Part shown: positions 50,111 to 62,439 of the stretch, one piece after another
How positions within the stretch are numbered: position 1 is the first letter of the stretch
Layout: each line of letters begins with the position of its first letter
Source: Medicago truncatula
Lineage: Eukaryota > Streptophyta > Magnoliopsida > Fabales > Fabaceae
NCBI RefSeq assembly: GCF_003473485.1
Contig: NC_053047.1
Location: 8,385,001 to 8,449,000, forward strand
Direction of reading: 5' to 3'
Length of the DNA: 64,000 nt
Translations under genes and position numbers: made by a program
Notes under the pieces: generated by a model
What the model was told of the DNA's origin: nothing
Databases searched by the model: none
The model's input: only the letters and a program-made list of their open reading frames with translations

Positions 50111-50319
50111 ATTACTTAAATCCACTCCATCATTAATTTCTGCACTAAAAAATGATTTCAAGACAAGGGTAAAATTAGAAAGGTATAATTTTTTTATCAT
50201 TACTTAAATGTAGGCAATCCACTTTCTTAACATATATTTTTTTTTCTTACATTCAAGACTAGAGGGAGTAAGTGTTTAAGAATTATACACTAATATATGT
50301 CACTGTCTCACTGATGAAT

Positions 50320-50975
50320 TGATGAGAAAAGAAAAAAAGAAATAGAGTAGAGAACATACTAGAGGTGTTGATGGAGGTTATTGTTGTTGCTGATGTTGAG
50401 ATGGAGCGATCACTTTTGAAGGTTAGAAGGAGAAACAACGGTGAAGTGGAAGAAGGTTGGTTTCTTTTTTCTTGAGTTTCTTTTGAGATACAATGGTGCT
50501 GAAACAGAGTGATGAATGATAACATTTGAGTTTCTTTTTTCTTTTTTGTTTATTGTTGCAAACAATAAAAAATAAAAAATATTAATTTGGTTCATTTTTT
50601 TTCATCCTTTGTTTCTCTTTTTTTTTTTTTTTTTTACTGTTGTCACACATGGAACAATGTTAAAAGAACAAACCAAAAGTCATACACATGAAGAAAAAAA
50701 AAGGACCAAAATTAGTATTTATTTTTTATTTTTTATTGTTTGCAACAATAAAGAAAAAAAGGAAAGAAAAGAGAAACTCAAATGTCATCATCATTCATCA
50801 CTCTGTTTCAGCATCGTTGTTTCTCAAAAGAAACTCAAGAAAAAAGAAACTCTCCGTCTCCCATTTCACCGTTGTTTCTCCTTCTAACCTGCAAAAGTGA
50901 TTCCTCCATCTCAACATCAGCAACAACAATCTCTATCAACACCTCCATCTTATTCTCTACTTTGTTTCTATTCTC
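50320..50975. repeat. Large inverted repeat, ~280-bp arms, ~80-bp loop
   Basis: The left arm (50320-50608) and the right arm (50688-50975) are inverted copies with few changes; both hold ATCACTCTGTTTCAGCA-like and CAACATCAGCAACAAC-like stretches in opposite senses. The loop has a T18 run. The arms carry the same open frame (SKETQEKRN, PLFLLLT) on opposite strands, which is a by-product of the symmetry. Confidence 0.82.
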
Positions 50976-51189
50976 TCTAAGGTTACTGCTGGATATTATA
51001 ATAGTTATCATGTATGAAAAACTAAGAAAAGTATTCCCATCCAAATCCTCCGTCCCCGAAAATGTATCTTACTTTGTTACTTGGTGCACGAATTAAAAAA
51101 CGTACTTTTAGATGAGAAAGTCAAATTGTGGCGTAATCTTCCTTAAAAAAAATTGTGACAGTAATTCTCAAAATCAGCCTTCATTAATG

Positions 51190-52210
51190 ATTTTTTTTTT
51201 TGTTACATGAGAAAAAGACAAAAACAAAAACAGAAAAAGAGACTATAGGCCACGATGATAAGCAACATAGATATTGTCTGCTGTAAGCAACAAACGAAGC
51301 TCAGCCAGAGGATCAAACACAATCAAAAGATCACTAGTAGACCTTGTTCCAAGCTTTGCTAAAAAGTCAGCACACATATTACCCTCTCTAAGAGTGTGAC
51401 ATAGATTAAAAGTCCAATCTTTTGCCATGTACTTTCTGATAATAGCTATCTCATTACCATAATGGTGAGTGAAAACATCTGCATGTTGGACGAGATGGAT
51501 AGTATGCATGGAATCAGTGTAACAAATAATGTCTTTTAGACCTTCCTCCCAACATATTTGAATCCCATGCATTAATGCCAAAATTTCGGCGTGAAGAATA
51601 TTCGAGTAGCCAATATTACCGTTAAAACCATGCAGGAATTGTCCATCAGAGTTTCTAATTAAGCCACCAAATCTTGCCATCCCTGAATTTGTTTAAGCAC
51701 TACCATCCACATTAAGAGTATATGCTCCAGAATGACCTTTATGCCAAGAAATAAGTTGAGGCTGAATACTAGTAATCTCCTTATGCATACAGTTGAAAAT
51801 TTGAGTAACATCACGAGTCATAACCTTGATTTTTGACAAAGAAGCCATCAGAGGCGTATTTATATCGTCAAAGATCTTTACATTTCTAGCACACCAAATA
51901 CTCCACATGGTAATAGGTATCACAATGCCAAGTTTGTCAAATTGTCGTGGGACCACATGAATATTGAGTTATCCTCCTCAGGTAAACTGAAGCGAGGACC
52001 CACAATCAAGTTCCATATAGCTTTTGCCCGATTACATTTAAACAAACAATGAATCAAGGTCTCGGGTTCATTATCACAAATATGACATATGGAATCTAAT
52101 GCAATACCTCTATGATTCATGATAGTTCGTGTGGGGATCGCAAGATGCACCACTTGCGAAAGAAAGAATTGAACGTTGGCTGGGATTTTTAGTTTCCACA
52201 GCCAATTCCA
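51190..52210 (-). mobile_element. LINE ORF2 3' fragment (zinc-knuckle RVT-like and RNase H domains)
   Basis: 52153-51960 reads HLAIPTRTIMNHRGI and ICHICDNEPETLIHCLFKCN, the zf-RVT region. 51956-51243 reads IPITMWSIWCARN, LNVDGSA, an in-frame stop, HAEILALMHGIQ, CYTDSMHTIHLV and LREGNMCADFLAKLG. These give the Asp-Glu-Asp-Asp residues of RNase H. A frameshift lies near 51940 and a TAA near 51692. A poly-T at 51190-51203 marks the 3' tail. The reverse transcriptase itself is missing (5' truncation). Confidence 0.85.
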
Positions 52211-52230
52211 AGAATCTCTAGGTAATAGAG

Positions 52231-52780
52231 ATTAAATTACAAAAATTGAAAAAGAAAAAAAAAAAGATAATAAATAGTGAAGGTTATATTAGAAAAATAA
52301 AAACATTAACAATTCAATAGTATTATAAGACGAGATATAAAATGAGACAAATTCTTTAATCAATAATTAAGTTTCAATTCATGCCCCTAATTGCTTAAAC
52401 ATAATCAATATTTCTCTACTTTTTATATCATTTCTCTTTTTCTTATAACAAACAAGGACTCAAATTTTCACATTAATTTTTTTAAATAAAAAAAAAAATT
52501 ACACCCAATTTTTTTTTACATATCACTTCCCTTGTCATACATTCTTTTATGTATTTCTCTCTTCTCATCTTATCTTCACAACCAATCACACCCATATGAA
52601 TTTTTTTATATAAAATAATTAATTTAGTTAAAAATATTAAAAAGTTCTATAAAAAATGACATGAAAACTTATACAAAAAAAAGTAAACAGTTTTTTCAGG
52701 GAGTGGAGTAAACATGTTAATTGTGCACAAAGTCATCCTATTCACCGAATTTCATGATTTTATTTTTTACACGAGAACAA
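52231..52780. other. AT-rich stretch, no gene seen
   Basis: Simple A/T runs; no frame or repeat border that I can support. Confidence 0.5.
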
Positions 52781-52789
52781 CTAATTCAT

Positions 52790-53170
52790 TTCATTTATAA
52801 TGATGGCCGAAATACAACGTGGGGACTAGAATATTAGTAATACAAACATGATGCCCTCGCTAAATTATGAGCAACACAATTAGTTTGCCACCCAATATTA
52901 ATTCACATGAGAGTTGTTGTACCAATGAGATAATATTCATTCATTCAAATCGAGAGATTACATCATTCAACACCGCTAAAAATGTAAAGGATGAATTTGC
53001 GAACACACTCACAGCATCCAAGTTAATAGCATATAACGACATAATGCCTACAAAAATATGCGATAAAATTAAAGTGACCGGAATATACATGGCCTCCGGA
53101 TCTACAACGTTGACGCCCAAATCGTTGATTGAATAATCGATCTTTCTGTAAGAATCAAATGAACACCGCA
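52790..53170 (-). mobile_element. Probable LINE RNase H tail, decayed
   Basis: On the minus strand around 52890-52800 a frame reads TNCVAHNLARASC, the common end of LINE RNase H domains. Upstream (53170-52940) is an open frame with SLYAINLDAVSVFANSSFTF. Stops interrupt it. Confidence 0.4.
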
Positions 53171-53179
53171 CAAAGACGG

Positions 53180-54313
53180 GAAATCAAACAACGCCGCACA
53201 AGACGACGAACAACAAACCACCACACTTATATGATGAAATCACAAAGAAAAAAACCTAGATCTATGTGAAAATCACTTATTTAGATTGAAATAGAGAGAA
53301 AAAGATGAATACGGGTGATTTTAGGTCAAGAACTGATCCAAAACCACCCTCAATGAAGAAACTGTACCAGAAAATCTAGAGAGAGAGAAACTAAGGCCGG
53401 CTTGTTGGAGAGAGGGAAAGATTGTTTTACACATACTACTACATTCTATGAGATAACAAATGTTTGTAATGATAAATAAGTCTTCCCAACTAGATCATTT
53501 GATGATTAACCTAATGCACTATATTTATTACTGGATCATGACTTGCTACATTTATTTATACTTGTGCATTAACAATTTCCAGAATATTCGTTTATAAATC
53601 AATTTCCAAAATATCTAAGAAGCTTAGAGTCTATTCTGCACTTTGATTAAGCAACCTCGATTGGTCAAATAAAAAGTGAAAATAGGATAAGTTAGACAAG
53701 GTACTTAAGTATGTGGAATTCTGCTTGAAATTAATCGGTAAATGCAATACTTAAAGTACCAAATTAAGGTACCAAATGAAAGCACACAAAAGCAATAATC
53801 TACCAAGTGAAATTATGAGCTAAACCTTGACACTTGGATTACAAAGAAAACTGCACAAGAAGAAAACACTCACAGTTTTGTAACACATTACACCTGGATC
53901 ATGAAACCCTCAAGCTATGTCTAGCTATCTAATAAATTCTTGCAATTCAATTGTGACATCATATACTTAAAGGAACTAATCTTTCAACATTACTACTAAT
54001 CACAAGTAGGACATTAAACCTTACTTTGATAATGACAACAAGTCAATAACATCTACTGTCTAGGACTACAAGTATGATCCCAAAAGTACAATGTCTAATA
54101 GTTTATACAATCCTTCAGGAGATTTCACCAGAATTCAACCCTCCTCTGATTCTGCATGTCAGAATAGAAACCATATTAGAACTAGATAATCTTGTAGTGT
54201 TTCAAGTAATGTGGAAGAACAGACAAGCATATCAAAAGCAAAGCATTACGGTAAACAAGAACTATTCCTTGTTCATTAACATGATAAAGAATGAAACAGT
54301 TTCAACTTTCATC
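53180..54313. other. Intergenic, downstream of the Borealin-like gene
   Basis: No gene recognised; the right part should hold the 3'UTR of the minus-strand gene at 54314-56187. Confidence 0.45.
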
Positions 54314-56187
54314 CTAAGCATTTTTCTTAATCATACCATTTATGGCTTCCATGTTATTGTCCTTGTAAACACCTAGGGGTGATCCATGAACAGAGAGAAG
54401 CATCTCGCCAGGCTTGGGAACACGAAGTGTTTTGGGCGTCATCCCAACAGACAACCTCTGACTACTCACCTGTATAATGCATATATTTAGCTGTTAACTT
54501 TTCAGTTTAAGGCCATTTCGAACATCTTTCTACCAGCAACAACAAACACCAGAATCATTTAAATAAAAATGCACAAAGGCGAGATACTTACCCCGGGAGT
54601 CAGAAGACCTTCTTGCATCGCTAAAGTCTGAGTTTCAGAAGGCTCCTCCAAAGCCTATACAATAGACATTAAATCACTAAAAGAAGCAAAACATTTCCTT
54701 TTAAATTCATGCATAATCTAGATCATGTTACAGAAACGAACGGATGAGCAAGAGTAATGTCAGTAGTACCCTCATGTTTCACAACCTATTTTTGTCACAA
54801 AGTAACTAACTCTACAATTATCAATGCAAACTAATGAAAAATTGAGCTCTTTAAGTTAGAATTTTTATTTTACATTATAATCATACATATTAGTATTATA
54901 TGTAATACTTCAGCCATGTGGTGCGTAAATATGCTTCTATCATATATTAACAAGTGATCCAAAGGTATGTGAGTGAAGCAGCAAAATGAAGAAAAAAGAA
55001 CATACAAATTCCTTGAAACACAGATTATCAGCACCAATAAAGCTAGTTCTCCCTGTCAAGATGGAAAAACTGTAGTCAGATATAAAAAATATAACAATAT
55101 AGAAACTTAAATACATTTTTACTTCTATTTTTTGAAATCAGTCCCCGAGCTTTTAGTACCTATCTATATTCAATAACACAGTTAGATACACATACTCATC
55201 AGAATTATATGCACATCTTTGTATGAACTAAAAACACATTTATAAGTAAAAACACTGTCCCAAGTTCTACAGAGTAAAAATTGCAACTGCAGTAAGTGAA
55301 TGAGAGTTGTTGGACATATCAACTTGTTCACATTTACAGGCAAGTAAATCGAACTGAAAATGCAAACTCCTTGCTCGGTCAAAAAATAATGCGCATGCAT
55401 GATAGAACAGTTCAGGTTAATTACATTTCGAGCTCAACAACCACAAAATCAAAATGTGACAGTCTATTTTTTTGTTTCGCTGCTCTTTTTGTTGCAAGAA
55501 ACCCAAATTCATAATGAAAAATAAAACACATTAATTTTAAATGTTGAGACTAAATGAAAACAATTTTAATAGAGACTAATTTAAAATATTCTACATGAAA
55601 AAATATACTTAAGAGGAATTTTGAAGTGCTCACCTTCTGCATTGCAAGAATGTTCGAAGGTACCAGCAAAAGGAGGCATTGAAGAGGAGCAGTGAGGGTA
55701 AGCCATGGACAACTTTTGCAGCAATGAAGCATGTACATCACCATGGTTTATGTTCATATTCATAGGATCTTTATCTTTCAATATCACTTCAAAATTGTTA
55801 CTCCCTTTATCATTCACAATGGACAAATTTGGAAGAGTTTCTTTAAAAATCTCTAACACGGGTTTCTGGAGCTGTTCCTCGCTGAAACACGAGCGAAGCA
55901 ATCGCAAATCCGTCACCAAGTGATCGATTTTCACCTCCTGAACTGCCCTAATTGCACCGATTTGTCGCTCCAATGCTGCACAAATAGTTAAAATTCAGTT
56001 CACACTCTCGCACATTCTGTGATATATTGGACTTTGTGAAAAGGAATTCAATAAGAATCTGAAACGTTGTAATACCTTTGATTTCAAGGTCCATGAAGTT
56101 AGGTTCCTGCGTCTGAATTTGAGGCTCCTTGGGTTCAGGCACAGATTCGGCTGCTTTAACAGTTTTTTTGGGTCTACCCCTTGCCAT
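54314..56187 (-). CDS. Probable Borealin-related protein (chromosomal passenger complex)
   Basis: Exons 56076-56187, 55634-55975, 55006-55052, 54592-54654 and 54314-54469 join in frame to 239 residues. The N-terminus is basic with an AT-hook-like patch (MARGRPKKT). A helical stretch (about 38-90, ALERQIGAIRAVQEVKIDHL) would fit the coiled helix by which Borealin joins INCENP and Survivin-type partners. The C-terminus has the conserved VGMTPKTLRVPKPGEMLLSV and HGSPLGVYKDNNMEAI, which I associate with the plant Borealin homologue BORR. If so, it guides Aurora kinase to centromeres and the phragmoplast. A donor-like CTCGTAAGT on the minus strand near 56572 suggests a 5'UTR intron. The gene structure is firm; the name is from memory. 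Confidence 0.72.
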
Positions 56188-56919
56188 TTTGGCTTGGAAA
56201 GAGCAAATTCAACAAATGAAGGTGGCAAACTAACCAACTACACAGTACCTATTTCAACAGAATCTACATCATTATTGACTCAACAACCCCTCAATACAGA
56301 CCATTATTAAAAAGCTATGAAATTCTGACAAAGAGATAAACACTAACATTAAAAACTGTTGATTGAAAATCAAATTTTCCCCATACCCATTAAAAACTGT
56401 CACAACGAATTCGAAAATGAAGCATTACAGTAACTAATTATTGAGAAATTGAATAATCTAGGGTTTACAAAAATGAAAATGAGTAAATGTTTAACGCACA
56501 TTAGCTTCTAATTGATGAACAGAATAAGAAATTAACAACGAGAAATGAAGAATCGAAAAAGAGAGAACTTACGAGAATCAATCGGAGATGAAGAATGAAT
56601 GACCTATCCAGAATGTGGTTTCGACCTCTGATTCGGTCAATAGAAAGACCAGCACAACTGGAAAGAAGAGATCAGCGCTTTGGAGTGGGAGAATGTTGCA
56701 GCAAAGAAGTGAAGCTTTTGTTTTTCAAAAAATGGAGGAAGAAGAAGAGTGATCTCGCACGTGTAAAAGTGTAAGTGTAACTCAAGTGAAAATAGGATTA
56801 TTAGGAGTTTTTCATTGATCTAATATTTTGATAGTCTATTTAATAACCGATCATATTACTTATTTATAAAATGTATGTTTATAAATAGGCTAACATAGGA
56901 GGTTTATGAAAGATCATAT

Positions 56920-57515
56920 ACAAGTCTAAAGTTCACGAACTGTTCGGTTCAGCTTCTTAGGTTCAGTTCGGTTGTTTAACTCGTCCAAAAAAAAATTATA
57001 AAAAAAAGTTAAATTATAGATCTTTGATAATATATATATTTTAAAATTAAATATTTGAATTAAAATAAAAGTTCTCACAAGCATGCATATAATAGACATA
57101 AATTATATAAAGTTAAAGGTTGCATAAACACGAAGAAAAATATCTGATACAAGTAACAGAGAGAAAAAAATCCAACAAAGTTCAATTAGCTGTGAACAAA
57201 ATTCATAATATTCTTTTACTTTTAAACTCCAACTGCTCTTCCCTTCAAGACAAAATTGTATTCAACCACATTTGCCACATTTGAATTAATTTTTTTTATA
57301 AACTAACTCAAATTGATTTATATATATAATCGATAATCGAGCCATCTCATGAACCTAACGAGTCGAACTATATGTAGCTCAAGTTCAACTCATTTAATTA
57401 ACGAACTTAATTTTCAGCTCGTTAGGTTCATGAATCAAGTTCAACGGATTAAATATCGAGTCGAATGTCGAACTATAATCGAGTTGGTTTGGTTCATTGT
57501 CAGCCCTAGATGAGA
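56920..57515. repeat. Repeat rich in GTTCGGTT/TCAAGTTCAA motifs
   Basis: Starts near AAGTTCACGAACTGTTCGG and ends near GGTTTGGTTCATTGTCAGCC, with CTCATGAACCTAACGAGTCG and its inverse around 57345-57435. It looks like a decayed dispersed element; borders uncertain. Confidence 0.45.
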
Positions 57516-57829
57516 TAAATGATAGATGTGGGCCTTAAATTTATTGAGAAGGGAGACTTGGATCTAACAAAGTCTAACTCGATCCAGCCTATTCTCATCT
57601 AATAAGCAATTAGTCTTAAATTTTAACTAAATACCTAATATGAGAATTATTTTTTTATTTTTTTTTTGACTCGACTTAATTTATGGAATAAAAAGAAAAA
57701 TACTTCAATTTAACCTTGACATTTCCATACATTAACAAATTCATCTCCATTGTAATGAGTCAAAATTAAAACTAATTTATATTGATGAATAATTTAGTAT
57801 ATTTTTTTGTGAGAGACTTAGAGCATGTT

Positions 57830-58105
57830 TGAAAAAACGGTTAATTTACAGTTATGGCACAAACACTTATTATGATAAACACTTATTACAATAAGCAGTT
57901 ATATATAAGCTTGCATATGTTATTTTTATTGTCAAAGATAAATTAACATTAAATTGTTTTTGTGTATCCTATAAGTTGTTTTTATAAGTTATGTTGGAGA
58001 ACTTATGAAAATAAATTTAATAAAGATTTTGAAAATTGCCATATAGCTTCATAAAATTTATGATAGTAGATAAGTTTAAATAAGCGAATCCAAATTGACC
58101 CATAG
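57830..58105. mobile_element. hAT-like MITE
   Basis: CATAAGCT-type family member: GCATGTTTGAAAAAACGGTT at the left and TAAGCGAATCCAAATTGACC at the right. Confidence 0.5.
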
Positions 58106-58198
58106 TTAAAGCGTGAAAAAATTGTAAAAGATTTTATTCTAAATTTTTTATTGGCGAGTAATTTTACCATCCTAGATAAACTTAATGGCTAGCTAATA

Positions 58199-58479
58199 CT
58201 CCCTCCGTCCCAAATTGTATGTCACTTTAGAAAAAATATTTGTCTCAAATTATATGTCGCTTTACAATACCAATGAAAAATTAATGTTACTTTTCTTATT
58301 ATATCCTTAACAATTTATTACTTTCTCTTCTTTCAATTCCTTCATTTATCTTTCTCATATCATTTATTGAGGACAATTTTGTAAAACAACTCATAATATC
58401 TCTTTCCCACACAATATTAATTATATTTCTTAATATGTGTAAAATGTCCAAAACGTCATACAATTTGGGACGGGAGGAG
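58199..58479. mobile_element. Stowaway-type MITE
   Basis: 281 bp, CTCCCTCCGTCCCAAATTGT at the left and CAATTTGGGACGGGAGGAG at the right, TA on both sides (58197-58198, 58480-58481). Confidence 0.88.
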
Positions 58480-58929
58480 TATGTAATAGTTGCAAAAACA
58501 CTAAAATAAAGATGGAAACTCTAGCAATTAGTTTATTGCCGTTAAAAGCTAAATTTTGGTGTAGGGCTTATAGATTGATTCCGCAAGTAATGTCCAATCA
58601 TAGGAGTAAGATTTATAGAGAGTGGATGAAGTGAGAGACAATCAACTTAAGACGGTCTTGTAATGATGAGGGCTGGTGGTTAGCGATTTGATACACAATA
58701 GGGAAGGAGAGGAAAGAAGAGAAAGGAGGAAGATGTTGTAACACATAAGTAGAAAACGGATGGAACATTCGAAAAAATGACAAGAAAACATGTGAAAACA
58801 AATATAAACCACAAAAGTACAGCGTGAAACCCTAGCACAACGCACCAGAAGAAAGCAGAGGGGAGGTGCGAGAAAATTTGTCTTGTTATTTACTTTTACA
58901 TAATTATATTATTTATATTTTTTTAAATA

Positions 58930-60520
58930 AGGCCAAAATGAGATATATTAACAAAAACATGTTCTTTCTAGCACAAGACATACCAGAAAAGAACAACCAA
59001 GTTTGATTCGATTCAAATACAATGTTAAGAAGACACTTTTAACCACAAAACCTCAAGGAACTCATAACCAATTCCTAAACAAGAAAACAGACAAAAGCAC
59101 CAAATACGGTAACCAAAAACAATATTGGGATATTTTGCTTTCAGCCACAAAAAAGATAACAACTTACCAAAGTCATTGAATACACACTTCTTGATTTCTG
59201 AAAATTATGTTGTTCATTTCCTTATAAATAATCCATGCACGAAAAACAAATAATCTGCATGATAGATCAACACAATCTGGATCTACCTGCTAAGTGACTA
59301 AATTAAACAAAATGATCCAACATACTAAATGACTCAACTGATGACAAGGCAGTCCAATTATGCACCAATTGCCAAACCTGATTAAACAAATTACATTTTG
59401 ATAAAAGAAAAATGATTTGAGGATTCTATTTCACCGCATCCTCCTACACAATTTTGAGAATCTTAAGTAATAATGCCCCTTCTAAAAATATAATCATATG
59501 TAGGAAGCCTATTACGAAAAAGGCGTCAAGCTAACAAAGAAACCTTCACAGGGGCCTCATTTTCCGAAAGTAATTATGAAGCATAATTATTAGACTGTTG
59601 ATATGACGAACACAAAAATTGATACGCACCACGAAAAGCATAACTTATAACTGGATATGAATGCCACAACCATTTGTCACCAACATTAACCGTTAAAGTA
59701 ATATCATTAAGTAAACCGCTACACTATGCTAACAACTCCTCCTCCACATGCCCACAACCTTCTCCGCCACTTCCAAGCCTCACCTCCCTCCCTCCACCCA
59801 AAGAGAACGTACTAGCTACCGTCTCCCATTTATTCTATGATAATTCAAACAACCTCGGAACCTTACGCACAAAGGGGTCTCCCCCAACCATGGGCCCAAC
59901 AAAAAAAAACGAATATGCCCCATCTCTAACCTTCTGCCGTAAATTATCATCAAACTTGCTCCCAACAGCTAAACTCACCCCATTACGTATCATAACCATC
60001 TCCCTCCACCAAGCTGACCCATAACTGCGACCCTCTTTCACACGACCGCCTTCCACACCATACCTTGCCTTCATCACCCTAAACCATAACCATCCATTAT
60101 CAATTAGCATCCTCCAACACCATTTCCCCAACAGAGCAATATTAAATTCTTTTATTCTCCAACCCAAGAAATTTTTCTAAAATCCAAAAAAAAAAACATT
60201 CAAAATTGATTTAATAGAGGAAATGATATGTGAGGGAGCTTTCAAGAGTGAAAGAAAGTAGACCAGAAACGTGGAAATGACAGATTTCAAGAGGACTAAC
60301 CGACCAATCAGAGATAAATATCTACTCTTCCAACCAAACAAACGAGCTTTAATACAACTAATCAACGGATCCTAAAAAATCAAACGTCGTGCATCAGCGT
60401 CAACGAAAAAACCCAAATATACAAACGGCACTTCTAGACTTACACAATTCAACACAAGAGAGGCCTCTGCTAACGACGACTCATTTACATTTACACCAAC
60501 TAGAAGACTTTTATTATTTT
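58930..60520 (-). mobile_element. LINE ORF2 C-terminal half, decayed
   Basis: Reading leftwards on the minus strand: LLVGVNVNESSLAEASLVLN and PFVYLGFFVDADARRLIF (60510-60385), then ISCIKARLFGWKSRYLSLIG and RLVLLKSVIST (60360-60180), then IKEFNIALLGKWCWRMLID (60160-60100) and GRSYGSAWWREM. This is the usual order at the end of the reverse transcriptase. From 59640 leftwards the zf-RVT region is recognisable but full of stops (RLPTYDYIFRRGI near 59510). Several stops and frameshifts; not functional. Confidence 0.8.
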
Positions 60521-60965
60521 ATTTGTATACGATGTTAATTGTTTTGAACTAATTTATTTTGACACGATCCACTTTATCAAATCAAACATTGATCAATATA
60601 GAGTGTGTTTATTTCTATAATATTATCTCAATTCGTAAATGGCTGGCATTATTATAAAGATTATTTACAAGCAACCTTTTGTCAACGTACCCCAAGTCTT
60701 TTAAACATGGAAAATCATTAGACAAATATATCTTTTTGACAAGTTAACGTAACTATTAAAAGACCACAGTAGCAGTAACTCCTTTAAAAAAGAAATTAAC
60801 GATAACACTATTTTATTTCGTTAATTAGATAGATAATGTTGATTGTTCCATTCCACGTGAAACAGAAAAACAACATTCCTTCCAAAAAAAAAAACATGTT
60901 TAAATTAATTTTGTAAAATAAAATTATTTAAATTAATCTGTAATAGATAGGAGAAATTAGTTCTA

Positions 60966-61082
60966 TAGAACTTAGTTCAGTTGATAGGGACATTGCATCT
61001 TATATTTAGGAATTAGGATTCGAACCTCGAACACTCAATTTCTCCACGTGTGCGAACTCTATCCATAGATTACTTAAAAAAG
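60966..61082 (+). mobile_element. Decayed tRNA-derived SINE
   Basis: CTTAGTTCAGTTGATAGGGA (A box) and GATTCGAACCTCGAACACTC (B box), ending in an A-run. Confidence 0.72.
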
Positions 61083-61100
61083 ATAGGAATAAGTAATGAA

Positions 61101-61259
61101 ATTAGTGGATACACGTTGGTGGGAATACAAACATCTAATTACAAAATTTTGTCGTAATTAATTTCATTACATTTTTTAATTTTTTTTCTTTTTTGACAAA
61201 AATTGCGACAAAATTTTGTAGTTGAATGTTTGTATTCCCACTAACGTGTATCCACTAAT
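61101..61259. mobile_element. Palindromic MITE
   Basis: ATTAGTGGATACACGTTGGT at the left pairs with CTAACGTGTATCCACTAAT at the right, and GGGAATACAAACAT and ACAAAATTTTGTCG continue the pairing inward. A partial relative is seen near 63000-63120. 61270-61854 otherwise shows no gene apart from 3' flank. Confidence 0.8.
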
Positions 61260-61854
61260 GTTAGTTACACGTTCTAATTTTCTGTTATATATTGTCATTC
61301 GTTATGTACTTTTCACATTAACTTGCATGAACTAAAAATAACAAAAATCTATGACTCATTGTGTCACTATAAAAAAAAAATCATTCTGGCGTTACTTATT
61401 TCACGATAGATGGTTACTTAAATAAACACCTTAAAAAATTGTCTCTAAATATGACACATTTTTAAATTGTACTTTACCATAGGTCTTGCAAAATCAATAT
61501 ATGCATATAGATAAAATGTATTTCATCTAACTTATATCTACCACACATATTCATCATCCAATAAATGAAACAAAGATAATTATTATGTTTTTGCAAAATT
61601 GAATTCCTCAAAAGTCAAAATCAATTTATAAGCTAAAATTGGCTATGTTTAATGAGGTCAATCTCCTGCTCATGTGACTGGAGCTTTTCACATTACATGT
61701 TACACTTAACACATGGATAAACATAACCAACTAAAAAACCGTAAATCACTGACAAAATTTAGAGAGGAAAAACATGAAATCCTTCTCTGATCTCTAATTT
61801 TGTTTCTTCAAAACTATAGTAAAGGAAGGACTTGAAATTTGAAGTATTTCTATG

Positions 61855-62283
61855 TTAAAGCATCATTGTCCTAAATTCATCAAAACTAAGGACCCCATCT
61901 CCATCAATATCAAATTGAGAAATCATAGCTTGACATTCATCTACACTTCTACACTCACCCAATCTTCCAAGCATTCTCTTTAGACTCTTTGGTGTGATGC
62001 AACCACATCCTTCCATTTCATACATCTTAAAAGCCTCTCTTAGGTCATTTACTTTCTCTTCCTCTTTCCCTCCCTCTACAAACTTCACAAAATCATCCAA
62101 CCCAATCAACCCATCCCCGTCCGAGTCGAGAAGCTCAACCGCCATTTCCGCCTCCTCGTTTGACATCTTTGCCCCGATTGCCTCAACACATTGCCGCAGC
62201 TCCGATGATGATATTTTTCCATCTCCATTTTCATCAAAGTGGTTGAACACACGTATGTATTGAGTCACCTTGTCCATGACCAT
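61855..62283 (-). CDS. Calmodulin-like protein, CML37/38/39 type
   Basis: An intronless frame of 142 residues (MVMDKVTQYI; the Met at residue 3 is an equally good start). Four EF-hand positions: loop 1 DENGDGKISSSE, loop 2 DSDGDGLIGLDD, loop 3 EMEGCGCITPKS and loop 4 DIDGDGVLSFDE. Loop 3 lacks the acidic ligands, so three sites should bind calcium. The phrase CITPKSLKRMLGRLGE is typical of the CML37/38/39 branch, which also resembles rgs-CaM, a stress- and RNA-silencing-linked calcium sensor. Members are usually cytosolic/nuclear and stress-inducible (family knowledge). A 63-bp tandem repeat lies just upstream. Confidence 0.92.
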   Translation of the reverse strand: MVMDKVTQYIRVFNHFDENGDGKISSSELRQCVEAIGAKMSNEEAEMAVELLDSDGDGLIGLDDFVKFVEGGKEEEKVNDLREAFKMYEMEGCGCITPKSLKRMLGRLGECRSVDECQAMISQFDIDGDGVLSFDEFRTMML

Positions 62284-62319
62284 ATCTATATAATTTGTGT
62301 GTGTATCAATATAACTCTA

Positions 62320-62437
62320 TATAGCTTCCAAATTAAATTGTACAAGAATATAGATGAAGAAGAAGTTGAAATATTAAAACTTTATAGCTTCCAAATTAAA
62401 TTGTACAAGAATATAGATGAAGAAGAAGTTGAAATAT
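62320..62437. repeat. 63-bp-period tandem duplication in the CML promoter/5'UTR
   Basis: The 55-bp unit starting TATAGCTTCCAAATTAAATT occurs at 62320-62374 and 62383-62437 with no visible change, 37-154 bp upstream of the CML start codon (minus strand). Confidence 0.9.
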
Positions 62438-62439
62438 GT

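Noticed and set aside
50609..51096. Overlapping open frames of 70-104 codons
   Set aside because: They arise from the inverted-repeat arm and T/A-rich loop; mirrored frames exist on the other arm.
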